Source of the DNA: Pseudomonas purpurea
GTDB lineage: Bacteria > Pseudomonadota > Gammaproteobacteria > Pseudomonadales > Pseudomonadaceae
Assembly (NCBI RefSeq): GCF_039908635.1
Contig: NZ_CP150918.1
Location: 1,860,001-1,924,000 of the forward strand
Length of the DNA stretch: 64,000 nt
Reading direction: 5' to 3'
The notes below the pieces were generated by a model. It made no database searches. It was not told the DNA's origin and was given only the letters and a program-made list of their open reading frames with translations. Positions within the stretch are counted from its first letter, which is position 1. Each line of letters begins with the position of its first letter. The translations under genes and the position numbers were made by a program. Below, piece by piece: positions 44,885-53,624 of this stretch.

Positions 44885-45745
44885 TCAGGGCAGTTCGATC
44901 CGTTCGCTCTCGCCCGGCACCGTCGGCCAATCCCCAGCCGCCCAGCGCCGGCGGGCCTCATCGATCACCGCTGGATCGCTGGCAACGAAGTTCCAGTTGA
45001 TCCGTCGCGGTCCATCCATGGGAGCGCCGCCGAACAGCATGGCGTGGCAATCGCTTTCGGCGAACAGGTCCATTTCTTCCCCAGTGGGCAACACCACCAG
45101 CGAGTGCGGTTCAATCGGCTCGCCATTGAGTTGGGCGTCACCGTTCAGCACGTAAAGCGCGCGTTCTTCATGTTCAGTAGGAATCAGCAAGGTCGTCGCC
45201 GTTTTTAACTCAAGCTCTGCGTACAGCGTAGGCGAGAGCACCGGCACCGGTGACTCCAGGCAGAACCCTTTGCCGGCAATCATTCTGATCTTCACCCCAA
45301 GGTTATCGCTGAGCGGCAGGCTGGCGGCGGGGTGATGGCTGTAATGACTTGGGCCTTGTTCGTGTTCCTTGGGCGAGGCCAGCCATATTTGCAAGCCATG
45401 CATCTTGAAGTCGGTGTTCCACAGCGCTTCAGGCGTGCGCTCGACATGGGCAATCGCGCTGCCTGCAGTCATCCAGCTGACGTCACCCGGTTTTACGATC
45501 TGATCGGAACCCAGGCTGTCCTTGTGCAGGAGCTCGCCTTCAAACAGGTAGGTGAGGGTGGACAGGCCGATGTGCGGATGCTGACGGATATTCATGCCTC
45601 GGCCTGCCGGATAGCGGGTTTCGAGCATGTGGTCGAAAAACACGAAAGGCCCGACGCTGCGGCACTGGGCTGACGGTATCGGGCGAAGGATCGGCTGGCC
45701 TTCAACGTCTTCGGCGCGGGGCCGGATCACGAGCGGTGTGTTCAT
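44885..45745 (-). CDS. Pirin family protein
   Basis: 286 residues, the usual bacterial pirin length, with two cupin domains. The N-terminal metal-binding pattern is HPHIGLSTLTYLFEGELLHK with DSLG at about residues 56-79, containing the two histidines and the glutamate; another histidine lies near residue 100 (IAHVERTPEALW). Some pirins have quercetinase activity or affect other enzymes; the function here is unknown. It is followed by a REP pair and preceded by OsmC on the same strand. Confidence 0.93.
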   Translation of the reverse strand: MNTPLVIRPRAEDVEGQPILRPIPSAQCRSVGPFVFFDHMLETRYPAGRGMNIRQHPHIGLSTLTYLFEGELLHKDSLGSDQIVKPGDVSWMTAGSAIAHVERTPEALWNTDFKMHGLQIWLASPKEHEQGPSHYSHHPAASLPLSDNLGVKIRMIAGKGFCLESPVPVLSPTLYAELELKTATTLLIPTEHEERALYVLNGDAQLNGEPIEPHSLVVLPTGEEMDLFAESDCHAMLFGGAPMDGPRRINWNFVASDPAVIDEARRRWAAGDWPTVPGESERIELP

Positions 45746-45807
45746 GGTGCGTTCCAGGCTGTACGAATGATGCCTCTGAGCATAACCCGCACAGCCCGGA
45801 CTCGCTG

Positions 45808-46224
45808 CTACTGGCTGAAAGCGCCTTCAGACAGGTGAGTCTCGATGGTCACTTCGCTGGTGGTCATCAGCTTGTGAATCGGGCAACGGTCAGCCACGCG
45901 GTGCAATTCTTCGCGCTGGGCGTCGGTGAGCACGCCTTTGAGGGTCAGTTTGACGTGCAGGGCGTATTTGCCTTTCTGTTCCTGACTGTTGTCGTGCCTG
46001 ACCTCGACCGTGACGCCGGTCAGCGGGATTTCTTTCTTTTGCGCGTAGAGCTTGAGGGTCAGTGCCTTGCACGCCCCCAGCGCAGCGTCAAAGTAATCGT
46101 GGGGCTCTGGCGCGGAGCCTTCGCCACCGAAGGCTTTGGGGACGTCGGCGAAAAGTTGATGGTCGTCGATCTGGATGCTGTGACGAAAACCTTCGCTGGA
46201 TTCGGTGTTGACAGTAATGGTCAT
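45808..46224 (-). CDS. OsmC-family peroxidase-like protein
   Basis: 138 residues with the OsmC fold. The two redox cysteines expected for thiol peroxidase activity are seen: Cys53 in ALGACKALTLK and the second in RVADRCPIHKLM (about residue 114). It belongs to the YhfA/OsmC-like group rather than to Ohr, whose signature differs. It likely reduces organic hydroperoxides. The start at 46224 follows an AAGAGG ribosome site; the pirin gene follows 62 bp later. Confidence 0.9.
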   Translation of the reverse strand: MTITVNTESSEGFRHSIQIDDHQLFADVPKAFGGEGSAPEPHDYFDAALGACKALTLKLYAQKKEIPLTGVTVEVRHDNSQEQKGKYALHVKLTLKGVLTDAQREELHRVADRCPIHKLMTTSEVTIETHLSEGAFSQ

Positions 46225-46398
46225 GACAAACCTCTTAAGCAGTAGGAAAGGGCGTACGTCGGAAAAAGACCTTGCTGTTATAGAGCATCCGGCGATTCAG
46301 GCGTTCCACTTTTTTGCCATTGCCCCGTGCCTGGGTTTGTCATCAGCCTGTCACGCCTGCGTCATACCCTCGCGGTCATCTCAATCAAGGAGCGCGTT

Positions 46399-46863
46399 AT
46401 GCACCTCACCCGTTTAAGCGCGTTGGCTGCGCTGATGATGATCAGTGGCCTGGCCAGTGCCGAAGTTCATGTCGAAGGCCCGGTGGAATACGGTGTGTTT
46501 GGAGGGGCGAAGGCATCGCTGGAGTCGGGTGAGCGGGTGTTGCGCCGCAGCAACGAGCAGATTCAGGCCACAGAAGTGATTCCCGGCAAGCTGGGGACCA
46601 AGTTTGGCCTGCGCTATCAATTGAGCGGCAAGGTGGCTGACGGTCAGCCACTGACGCTGCTTTACTTCACGCCGGGTATCCGTTCCCCCGACGGCGTGCG
46701 TCACGACAAGCTGGAAGTGACCCAGAAACTGGTGCCTGGCGCCCCGCAGGACGTGATGGCCTACGAGTTCACCGAACGCTATGAAGTCGTCCCCGGTGAG
46801 TGGCGTTTCATGGTGTTCCAGGGTGACCGTCTGCTCACGGAGCAGCGTTTTACCGTCCACTGA
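46399..46863 (+). CDS. DUF3859 exported protein
   Basis: 154 residues from the ATG at 46399, preceded by AAGGAG. The signal peptide is 1-21 (LASA before EVHVEG). The rest is a beta-rich domain: VHVEGPVEYGVFGGAKASLE, then GTKFGLRYQLSGKVADGQPL and WRFMVFQGDRLLTEQRFTVH, the pattern of DUF3859, an all-beta periplasmic family of unknown function. It is divergent from OsmC with 174 bp between. Confidence 0.85.
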   Translation: MHLTRLSALAALMMISGLASAEVHVEGPVEYGVFGGAKASLESGERVLRRSNEQIQATEVIPGKLGTKFGLRYQLSGKVADGQPLTLLYFTPGIRSPDGVRHDKLEVTQKLVPGAPQDVMAYEFTERYEVVPGEWRFMVFQGDRLLTEQRFTVH

Positions 46864-46918
46864 AACGTTTGAGCTCAGGCGTTGGACTTCTTGGGCGCTT
46901 TGATATCACGTTTTCGTC

Positions 46919-46945
46919 TTACGCAAAATTTCACAGGGCCGATAC
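46919..46945 (+). promoter_or_regulatory. Possible FliA (sigma-28) promoter of the chemoreceptor gene
   Basis: GCCGATAC (46938-46945) matches seven of eight bases of the FliA -10 box GCCGATAA, with a weak TTAC -35 box at 15 bp spacing (46919-46922). Confidence 0.4.
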
Positions 46946-47000
46946 CTTCTAGAGCAACCCGCTGCATGGTGGATGCAGCGCTTTTGGAAGGAACCAAAGC

Positions 47001-48626
47001 ATGAGTCTCCGTAATCTCAATATTGCGCCTCGCGCAGGACTGGGTTTTGGCGTGCTGGCCCTGATGGTGTTCTGCCTGGGCGGGTTTGCCCTGATGCAGA
47101 TGTCGAACATGCGCGAGCAGTCCGATGAGGTCGACAATAACTGGTTGCCCAGTGTGATGTCGGTCGGCGAAATGAATCAGGATCTGTTGCGTGTGCGGGC
47201 GCTGACCATGCGCTTGCTGATCAACCGCGATCCCCTGGCGCTGGCGCAGAATGTCAGCAAGATCAATGACATCAAGAAAGGCCTGACGGTCGCCCAGGAC
47301 CGGTACGACAAGCTGATCGTGCTGCCCGAAGAGCGGGTGCTGTTCGACCGGTTCAAGCTCAACGAGAAAAAGTACCTGGATTTCCAGGAGCAGGTGATGG
47401 CGCTCTCGGCCCAAGGCCGGGTCGAGGATGCTATCGCGTTGGTGAATGGCGAGATGAGTCATCTGGCCGATGAGTTGTCGGTCACGCTGCATGAATTGGT
47501 CGAGCTGAATCGCTTGAACGCTAATTTGGCAACGGAACTGGCGCGGGCGGTGTTCAGCAGTTCGCGGGTGTGGGTGGGCGTCATGATCGGTGTGACGGCG
47601 TTGATCACCATTGGCCTGGCGCTGTTGCTGACCCGCAGTATCGTCCTGCCGTTGTCCCAGTCGCTGAAAGTGGCTGAGGTGGTGGCGGGCGGTGATTTGA
47701 CCGGTGATATCAACATCAGCGGCAAGGATGAGCCCGCGCGGCTGTTGCACGCGCTCAAGAGCATGCAGCAGAACTTGCGCGAGACGATCCGGCGAATTTC
47801 CGACTCCTCCAGTCAACTGGCGTCCGCGTCGGAAGAGCTGAGCTGCGTCACTGAGGACGCCACCCGGGGTTTGCATCAGCAAAGCCTGGAGATCGAGCAG
47901 GCCGCGACAGCGGTGAATCAGATGACCGCCGCGGTGGAGGAGGTGGCAAGCAACGCGGTGGCCACGTCCGAGGCGTCTCGCGAGTCCGACCGGATTGCCC
48001 AGCATGGCCGTGAACAGGTGCATCAGACTGTGCTGTCCATCGAATCCCTGGCCGACGATGTGACGTCCAATGCCGAGCAGGTCGAAGACCTGGCGCAGAA
48101 GGTCTACAGCATCAGCAAGGTGCTGGATGTGATCCGCTCGATTGCCGAACAGACCAACCTGCTGGCGCTCAACGCGGCGATTGAAGCCGCCCGGGCGGGT
48201 GATGCGGGGCGCGGCTTTGCTGTGGTCGCCGACGAGGTGCGGGCGCTGGCCCATCGCACCCAGCAGTCGACCCAGGAAATCGAGCAGATGATCAGCGGCA
48301 TTCAACAGGGCACCGATCAGGCGGTCACCTCGATGCAGCAGAGCAACGACCGTGCACGTTCAACGCTGGAGGTGGCAAAAGCAGCCGGAACGGCGCTGGA
48401 GGAGATTGCTTCGGCGTTCACCTTGATCAACGAGCGCAACATCGTGATTGCCAGCGCCTCGGAAGAGCAGGCGGCCGTGGCGCGAGAGGTGGACAGGAAC
48501 CTGATGAACATCCGCGATCTGGCATTGCAGACCTCGGCGGGAGCGAACCAGACCAGTGCCGCCAGTCAGGAGTTGTCGCGGTTGGCGATTGACCTGAACA
48601 CCATGGTGGCGCGGTTTTCGGTGTAA
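47001..48626 (+). CDS. Methyl-accepting chemotaxis protein
   Basis: 541 residues in the classic order: TM1 (about 13-33), a periplasmic four-helix-bundle sensor (about 35-188, 4HB_MCP type), TM2 (about 189-211), HAMP (about 212-266), and a long cytoplasmic signalling helix pair with the conserved tip [20 protein letters not shown] near residues 382-401. It should signal to CheW/CheA. No chemotaxis genes adjoin, as for most Pseudomonas receptors, and the ligand is unknown. The C-terminus has no CheR-binding pentapeptide. A possible FliA promoter lies 56-82 bp upstream. Confidence 0.93.
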   Translation: MSLRNLNIAPRAGLGFGVLALMVFCLGGFALMQMSNMREQSDEVDNNWLPSVMSVGEMNQDLLRVRALTMRLLINRDPLALAQNVSKINDIKKGLTVAQDRYDKLIVLPEERVLFDRFKLNEKKYLDFQEQVMALSAQGRVEDAIALVNGEMSHLADELSVTLHELVELNRLNANLATELARAVFSSSRVWVGVMIGVTALITIGLALLLTRSIVLPLSQSLKVAEVVAGGDLTGDINISGKDEPARLLHALKSMQQNLRETIRRISDSSSQLASASEELSCVTEDATRGLHQQSLEIEQAATAVNQMTAAVEEVASNAVATSEASRESDRIAQHGREQVHQTVLSIESLADDVTSNAEQVEDLAQKVYSISKVLDVIRSIAEQTNLLALNAAIEAARAGDAGRGFAVVADEVRALAHRTQQSTQEIEQMISGIQQGTDQAVTSMQQSNDRARSTLEVAKAAGTALEEIASAFTLINERNIVIASASEEQAAVAREVDRNLMNIRDLALQTSAGANQTSAASQELSRLAIDLNTMVARFSV

Positions 48627-48649
48627 GGCTCAAGACCCGGTCGGACCCC

Positions 48650-48744
48650 ATCGCGAGCAAGCACGCTCCCACATGAGATCTGCTTTGAGCACAAATTGTG
48701 TGAACGCATACGGTCCAGTGTGGGAGCGAGCCTGCTCGCGATGG
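48650..48744. repeat. REP pair, family B (inverted)
   Basis: CATCGCGAGCAAGCACGCTC and an inverted GTGGGAGCGAGCCTGCTCGC copy around a centre with GAGATCTGCTTTGAGCACAA. Confidence 0.9.
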
Positions 48745-48763
48745 GGGTTACTGGTGCCCAATA

Positions 48764-48793
48764 AAAAACGCCCCGAACCAGTCGGGGCGTTTT
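48764..48793. terminator. Bidirectional terminator between the chemoreceptor gene and fabB
   Basis: AAAACGCCCCGA and TCGGGGCGTTTT arms around ACCAG, between convergent genes. Confidence 0.92.
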
Positions 48794-48816
48794 CATGTAC
48801 GGCGAAGCGGCGGGGC

Positions 48817-50037
48817 TTACTTGCCCTGCCAGCGCTTCAGGACCAGGGTGGCGTTAGTGCCACCGAAGCCGAAGCTGTTGCTCATCACGGTGTTGATGGT
48901 GGCGTCTTCGCGAGTCTTGGTCAGGATCGGCATGTCAGCCACTTCCGGGTCCAGTTCGTCGATGTTGGCGGAACCCGCCATGAAGTTGCCTTCCATCATC
49001 AGCATGCAGTAGATCGCTTCGTGAACGCCGGCGGCGCCCAGGGAGTGACCCGACAGGCTCTTGGTGGAGCTGATGGCCGGAGCGTTGGCGCCGAACACTT
49101 CACGTACACCTTTCATTTCCGCAACGTCGCCAACCGGAGTCGAAGTGCCGTGGGTATTCAGGTAGTCGATTGGAGTATCGACGGTGGACATGGCCATCTG
49201 CATGCAGCGGATGGCACCTTCGCCGCTTGGCGCGACCATGTCGTAGCCGTCGGACGTCGCGCCGTAGCCAACGATTTCGGCATAGATCTTCGCGCCGCGG
49301 GCCAGAGCGTGTTCCAGCTCCTCAACCACGACCATGCCGCCACCGCCGGCGATGACGAAACCGTCACGCTTGGCGTCGTAGGCACGGGAAGCCTTGTCTG
49401 GTGTTTCGTTGTACTGGCTGGAGAGTGCGCCCATGGCGTCGAACAGGAACGATTGGCTCCAGTGTTCTTCTTCACCACCGCCGGCGAACACGATGTCCTG
49501 CTTGCCCATCTGGATCTGTTCCATGGCCGTACCGATGCAGTGAGCACTGGTGGCGCAGGCAGACGCGATGGAGTAGTTCAGGCCCTTGATCTTGAAAGGT
49601 GTGGCCAGGCAAGCGGAAACGGTGCTGCTCATGGTCCGCGTCACGCGGTATGGGCCGACGCGCTTGACGCCTTTTTCGCGCAGGATGTCCAGCGCTTCCA
49701 TCTGGTTCAGGGTCGACGCGCCACCGGAACCGGCGATCAGGCCGGTGCGCGGGTTGGACACTTGCTCTTCGGTCAGGCCGGAGTCAGTGATGGCGTCTTT
49801 CATGGCCAGGTAGGCGTAAGCCGCCGCGTGGCCGACGAAGCGATAGATCTTGCGATCGATCAATTCTTCGAGAGGCAGGTCGATGGAGCCGGAAACCTGG
49901 CTACGCAGACCCATTTCGGCATATTCCGGGTTGAAGCGGATGCCAGGGCGACTTGCACGCAGGTTAGCGGAGACGGTCTCTTTGTCATTGCCCAGGCACG
50001 ATACGATGCCCAGACCAGTGATAACGACGCGGCGCAT
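48817..50037 (-). CDS. fabB: 3-Oxoacyl-ACP synthase I (FabB)
   Basis: 406 residues, the usual length. It extends acyl-ACP, including the cis-3-decenoyl-ACP made by FabA, and so is needed for unsaturated fatty acids. The nucleophile is Cys161 in [17 protein letters not shown]; the two catalytic histidines are in [11 protein letters not shown] and [14 protein letters not shown]. FabA lies 11 bp upstream on the same strand, the standard fabAB operon, which distinguishes it from FabF. Confidence 0.97.
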   Translation of the reverse strand: MRRVVITGLGIVSCLGNDKETVSANLRASRPGIRFNPEYAEMGLRSQVSGSIDLPLEELIDRKIYRFVGHAAAYAYLAMKDAITDSGLTEEQVSNPRTGLIAGSGGASTLNQMEALDILREKGVKRVGPYRVTRTMSSTVSACLATPFKIKGLNYSIASACATSAHCIGTAMEQIQMGKQDIVFAGGGEEEHWSQSFLFDAMGALSSQYNETPDKASRAYDAKRDGFVIAGGGGMVVVEELEHALARGAKIYAEIVGYGATSDGYDMVAPSGEGAIRCMQMAMSTVDTPIDYLNTHGTSTPVGDVAEMKGVREVFGANAPAISSTKSLSGHSLGAAGVHEAIYCMLMMEGNFMAGSANIDELDPEVADMPILTKTREDATINTVMSNSFGFGGTNATLVLKRWQGK

Positions 50038-50048
50038 GCGGATAACCC

Positions 50049-50564
50049 TTAGAAGTTGTCAGTGGAGGTGAATACGCCGACCCGAAGGGCGTCGGCAGTG
50101 TAGATCTCGCGACCGTCGACACTGACCGAACCATCGGCGATGGCCAGGTTCAGTTTGCCGCGCATGACGCGTTTGATCTGAATGTTGTAGGTCACTTTCT
50201 TGGCGGTGGGAAGCACTTGGCCAAAGAATTTTACTTCGCCCGAACCCAGAGCGCGGCCACGACCTGGCAGGTCTTGCCAGCCGAGGAAGAAACCGACCAG
50301 TTGCCACATGGCGTCAAGGCCCAGGCAGCCAGGCATTACAGGGTCGCCTTCGAAGTGGCAGGCGAAGAACCACAGGTCCGGGGTGATATCCAGCTCGGCG
50401 ACCAATTCACCTTTGCCGTACTTGCCGCCCTCGGCGCTGATATGGGTGATGCGATCCACCATCAGCATGTTAGGGGCGGGCAGTTGCGCGTTACCCGGGC
50501 CGAACAGCTCACCGCGACTGCAGCGCAGCAGGTCTTCCCGAGTAAAGGCGTTTTGTTTGGTCAT
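50049..50564 (-). CDS. fabA: 3-Hydroxydecanoyl-ACP dehydratase/isomerase (FabA)
   Basis: 171 residues, exact family length. It dehydrates 3-hydroxydecanoyl-ACP and isomerises the trans-2 to the cis-3 product, starting unsaturated fatty acid synthesis. The catalytic His70 and Asp84 are in [20 protein letters not shown]. The hotdog fold is complete. It is the first gene of fabA-fabB; in P. aeruginosa the operon is repressed by DesT, and a possible dyad lies about 130 bp before the start. Confidence 0.98.
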   Translation of the reverse strand: MTKQNAFTREDLLRCSRGELFGPGNAQLPAPNMLMVDRITHISAEGGKYGKGELVAELDITPDLWFFACHFEGDPVMPGCLGLDAMWQLVGFFLGWQDLPGRGRALGSGEVKFFGQVLPTAKKVTYNIQIKRVMRGKLNLAIADGSVSVDGREIYTADALRVGVFTSTDNF

Positions 50565-50696
50565 GCGAGCTCCTCAATAGTCATGCGGCAGGTGGGGCAG
50601 AATCTTCCCGGCCGATCGAAACATTCATGCCTCAAACCGGCAGCCTACTCATAGACTATTGCGTTGTGGTGAAAGTCACAGCACAAGGGACATGAA

Positions 50697-50712
50697 TGTA
50701 CACTTGTGCACT
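50697..50712. promoter_or_regulatory. Near-palindrome upstream of fabA
   Basis: TGTACACTTGTGCACT contains GTaCAC-TT-GTGcAC symmetry with one mismatch per arm, 133 bp before the fabA start in the 246-bp gap. It could bind a DesT/FabT-like regulator; symmetry is the only evidence. Confidence 0.3.
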
Positions 50713-50810
50713 GAAATTATTATTCAAGCCCAATTTCAGGCCAGTTTCGGAGGCTAAGACTGCCGCACTTTCGCCTTTCACGCCAGTCGCAGATGGTCGA
50801 TAGCTCTGTG

Positions 50811-52712
50811 CTACTGCACCCAACGCTGAAGAATTTGCTGCAGATCAGTGCGTTTGAAAGGCTTGGCCAGATAGTCGTTCATGCCCGCTGACAGGCAGGC
50901 CTCGCGGTCCCCCTGCAAGGCATTGGCAGTCAGCGCGATGATCGGCACATCGGCGCAGCCCGGCAGTTCACGGATCTGTCGGGTGGCTTCGTAACCATCG
51001 ATGACCGGCAACCGGCAATCCATCAGGATCGCCTCGAACATCAGGCTCTCGGCACTCTTCACCGCCTGCGCACCATCGGTGGCCACACTGACAGTGAAGC
51101 CCAGGCTGCGCAACATTGCCTGGATGACCGTCTGATTGACCGGATTATCTTCGACCAGCAACACATTGCGGCCTTCGCCATGACCGTTGCCGGCCGGCGT
51201 GCGTGGCGCCAGCACCGGCAGCGTGAGCCTGGACAGTGCCAGCGGAATTTCCAGGGTGAACACCGAGCCCAGGCCTTCTTCGCTCTGGGCGCGCAGGGTG
51301 CCGCCCATTCGCTCGGCGAGGGTCCGGGCAATCGGCAGGCCCAGCCCGGTGCCGCCGTAACGCCGGGAGATCGAGCTGTCGGCCTGCTGGAAGGCATTGA
51401 ACATCGACTCCAGGCTTTGTGCCGAAATGCCGATCCCGCTGTCGCGCACGGTGCAGGTGAACCACAGCAGTTCGTGGTCCAGCGCTTGCCACTGCGCCTC
51501 GATCGAGATCCGCCCCTGTTCGGTGAACTTCAAGGCGTTGCCGATCAGGTTGACCAGGATCTGCCGGATCCGCGTCGGGTCGCCCTGCACCTGCAAGGCC
51601 TGCATGTCGTCGGGGACCAGCAGGTCCAGGCTCAACCCGCGCTGCGTGGCACTGTGCTGGAAAGACTGGGCCGAGTTGCCGATCAGCTCGGCGAGGTTGA
51701 ACGGGATATGTTCCAGTTCCAGCGCCGAACGTTCGATGCGCGAGAAATCGAGAATGTCGTTGATGACCTTGAGCAAGTGCTCGGTGGATTCGGACGCCAG
51801 CGCGGCGTACTCGATCTGTTCCTCGGTCATGTCGGTGGTTTCGAGCAGTTGCAGCATGCCCAGCACGCCATTCATCGGCGTGCGCAATTCGTGGCTCATC
51901 ATCGCCAGGAAGTCGGATTTGGCGTTGTTGGCTTTCTCCGCTTCTTCGCGGGTCTGGATCAGTTGCGCCATGGCCTGGTGCTGCTCGCGGCTGGCGACTT
52001 CCAGGCCGTTGGCCAGGTTATTGATGTGCCGCGACAGTGCGCCGAGTTCGGTATCGTCGACGATCGGCAGCGGGGTTTTGTAATCGCCCTGTTGTATCGC
52101 CTTGACCGCGTTGCCGATGTCGCGCAGCGGCTTCGACAGGCCGGCCGCCAGGCGCCGGGCGACGAGAAAGGTAAAGAGCAGGGCAAACAAGGCAAGGACG
52201 CCGGCCTTGAGAAGGATTTCCTGCTGGCGCTGGCTGAAGGCATCGTTGGACATGCCGACAATCACTCGCCCCAGGTAATCCTCGGCAGTGGCATGGGCCG
52301 GTGCCTGCTGGCTCTGAAGAAAATCGTTGCCGAGTGCAATCCGCTGCAAGCGAACCGGGGCCTGGAACACCTCGACCTTCTGCGAGCGGTTGTGGATTTC
52401 CGAGGGCTGCTCGACGTACACCAGAATGTGGTTGGTGCTGTCCTGGACTTCGAGGAAGCGCACGTGTGGTGTGGCCAGCGAAGCCTTCATCAGGCTTTCG
52501 AGCACTTCGTTGTTACCGGAGATCACCCCGTATTCGGTGGCGGGCGCCAGTTGGTTGGCGATCAGTTGACCGGTGTGGTTGAGTTCCTGACGCAAATCCT
52601 GCAGCCGCACGAAGGTGAAAAAGCTGATCAGCAGCAAGGTCAGCAGCAGGGCCGGGCCGAGGCTGATGATTTGGGTGCGGGTGCTGATGTCCCAACGGCG
52701 ACGCAAGCTCAT
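50811..52712 (-). CDS. Hybrid sensor histidine kinase with C-terminal receiver
   Basis: 633 residues from the ATG at 52712. TM1 (about 16-36), a periplasmic sensor (about 37-175) resembling the CHASE8-type domains of GacS/BarA and YfiN (HTGQLIANQLAPATEYGVIS), TM2 (about 176-197), HAMP (198-250), HisKA with phosphohistidine His274 in MMSHELRTPMNG, HATPase (GNALKF, DSGIGIS, GGTGLGLPIA), and a receiver with Asp565 in ILMDCRLPVIDGYEA. It lacks the Hpt domain of GacS, so phosphate must go to another protein. The start overlaps the binding-protein gene as ATGA, implying one operon and probably a physical link. Confidence 0.93.
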   Translation of the reverse strand: MSLRRRWDISTRTQIISLGPALLLTLLLISFFTFVRLQDLRQELNHTGQLIANQLAPATEYGVISGNNEVLESLMKASLATPHVRFLEVQDSTNHILVYVEQPSEIHNRSQKVEVFQAPVRLQRIALGNDFLQSQQAPAHATAEDYLGRVIVGMSNDAFSQRQQEILLKAGVLALFALLFTFLVARRLAAGLSKPLRDIGNAVKAIQQGDYKTPLPIVDDTELGALSRHINNLANGLEVASREQHQAMAQLIQTREEAEKANNAKSDFLAMMSHELRTPMNGVLGMLQLLETTDMTEEQIEYAALASESTEHLLKVINDILDFSRIERSALELEHIPFNLAELIGNSAQSFQHSATQRGLSLDLLVPDDMQALQVQGDPTRIRQILVNLIGNALKFTEQGRISIEAQWQALDHELLWFTCTVRDSGIGISAQSLESMFNAFQQADSSISRRYGGTGLGLPIARTLAERMGGTLRAQSEEGLGSVFTLEIPLALSRLTLPVLAPRTPAGNGHGEGRNVLLVEDNPVNQTVIQAMLRSLGFTVSVATDGAQAVKSAESLMFEAILMDCRLPVIDGYEATRQIRELPGCADVPIIALTANALQGDREACLSAGMNDYLAKPFKRTDLQQILQRWVQ

Positions 52713-53623
52713 GGACGGTTTTCTCCTTCGGCCAACTGGGCGGCCACGGTCCCGGGGTCGATCTGTTCGATGCCCAGGGAGCGGGCGACTTGCGGGTTGC
52801 TCAAGACTTTGAAGGGTTGCGGGTACAACGCGCGTGGCCAACTGGCGGGTGGACGGTCCAGCAGATGATCCAGCATCTGCAACCAGTCACTTTGATCGCT
52901 GTAGGTACTGGCCAGGCTGCCGGCCTTGACGAAGCCGGCATTGGGGCCGATCAGCGCGAGTTGTTGGCCGTAGCTGCTGAGCAACAGGTTTTTGGCGGTT
53001 TTCGGGTTGTAGAGCCCGGGGTCGTCCAGCCCCAGCAGCACGTCACTGTTGCGCAGCAAGGTTTGCAAAGGGCGGCTGTCCTGAGTGTTGTCCCAGCGCT
53101 CGGCGACGATTTTCAGGCCCAGAGGCCGGGCAGCCTGTTGCAGTTCCTTGAGCAAAAACTCGCTGCCCTTGCCATACAGCACGCCGACCCGCTGCACCTG
53201 GGGCAGGAGTTTTTTCGTCAGGCGCAGTTGGCGGATCAGGGGCGGGTCACTCCACAACAGCGTCAGGCGCGCCGGCACGCTGTTGCCCAGGCGCTGATTG
53301 GCTTGCAGACGGCTGATGCGCAGCACGAGGGTCGGTGGTCCCTGAGCGTCTTGCAGGCGCCAGTCCAGGCTCGGCAGGTCGAGCAGGATCAGTCGGGTGC
53401 TGGCCGGTAGCTTCGCCGGCACCGGCAGGCTGGCAAACGGGGCGAAGCGCACGTTGTCCTTGGGCCGCTGTTTGGCCAGTGCCTGGGTAAAGGCCTGGAC
53501 GGCAGGGCTGTCATGGGCGCCGGTCAGCAGAACATCGGCCGCCCACGCGGGGGCGCCGAGCCCTAGCCAGCCCAGTAGCAACATCCCGATGCAGCCTATG
53601 CGCCAAAGGGTGGGCGTCGGCAT
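52709..53623 (-). CDS. Periplasmic binding protein (ABC_sub_bind type) without permease
   Basis: 304 residues with a signal peptide (1-28, ending AWA before ADVLL). The body has a two-lobe periplasmic-binding-like pattern: QVQRVGVLYGKGSEFLLKEL (about 139-158), AERWDNTQDSRPLQTLLRNS, and DVLLGLDDPGLYNPKTAKNL with SSYGQQLALIGPNAGFVKAG, as in the ABC_sub_bind (TrpX-like) family. No permease or ATPase gene is nearby. It lies between a TonB receptor and a sensor kinase, overlapping the kinase by four bases, so it may present a ligand to the kinase. The ligand is unknown. Confidence 0.82.
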   Translation of the reverse strand: MPTPTLWRIGCIGMLLLGWLGLGAPAWAADVLLTGAHDSPAVQAFTQALAKQRPKDNVRFAPFASLPVPAKLPASTRLILLDLPSLDWRLQDAQGPPTLVLRISRLQANQRLGNSVPARLTLLWSDPPLIRQLRLTKKLLPQVQRVGVLYGKGSEFLLKELQQAARPLGLKIVAERWDNTQDSRPLQTLLRNSDVLLGLDDPGLYNPKTAKNLLLSSYGQQLALIGPNAGFVKAGSLASTYSDQSDWLQMLDHLLDRPPASWPRALYPQPFKVLSNPQVARSLGIEQIDPGTVAAQLAEGENRP

Positions 53624-53624
53624 G

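Noticed and set aside
46875..48305. A 476-codon - strand open frame opposite the chemoreceptor gene
   Set aside because: His/Gln/Arg-rich translation typical of antisense frames; the + strand frame has all receptor domains.
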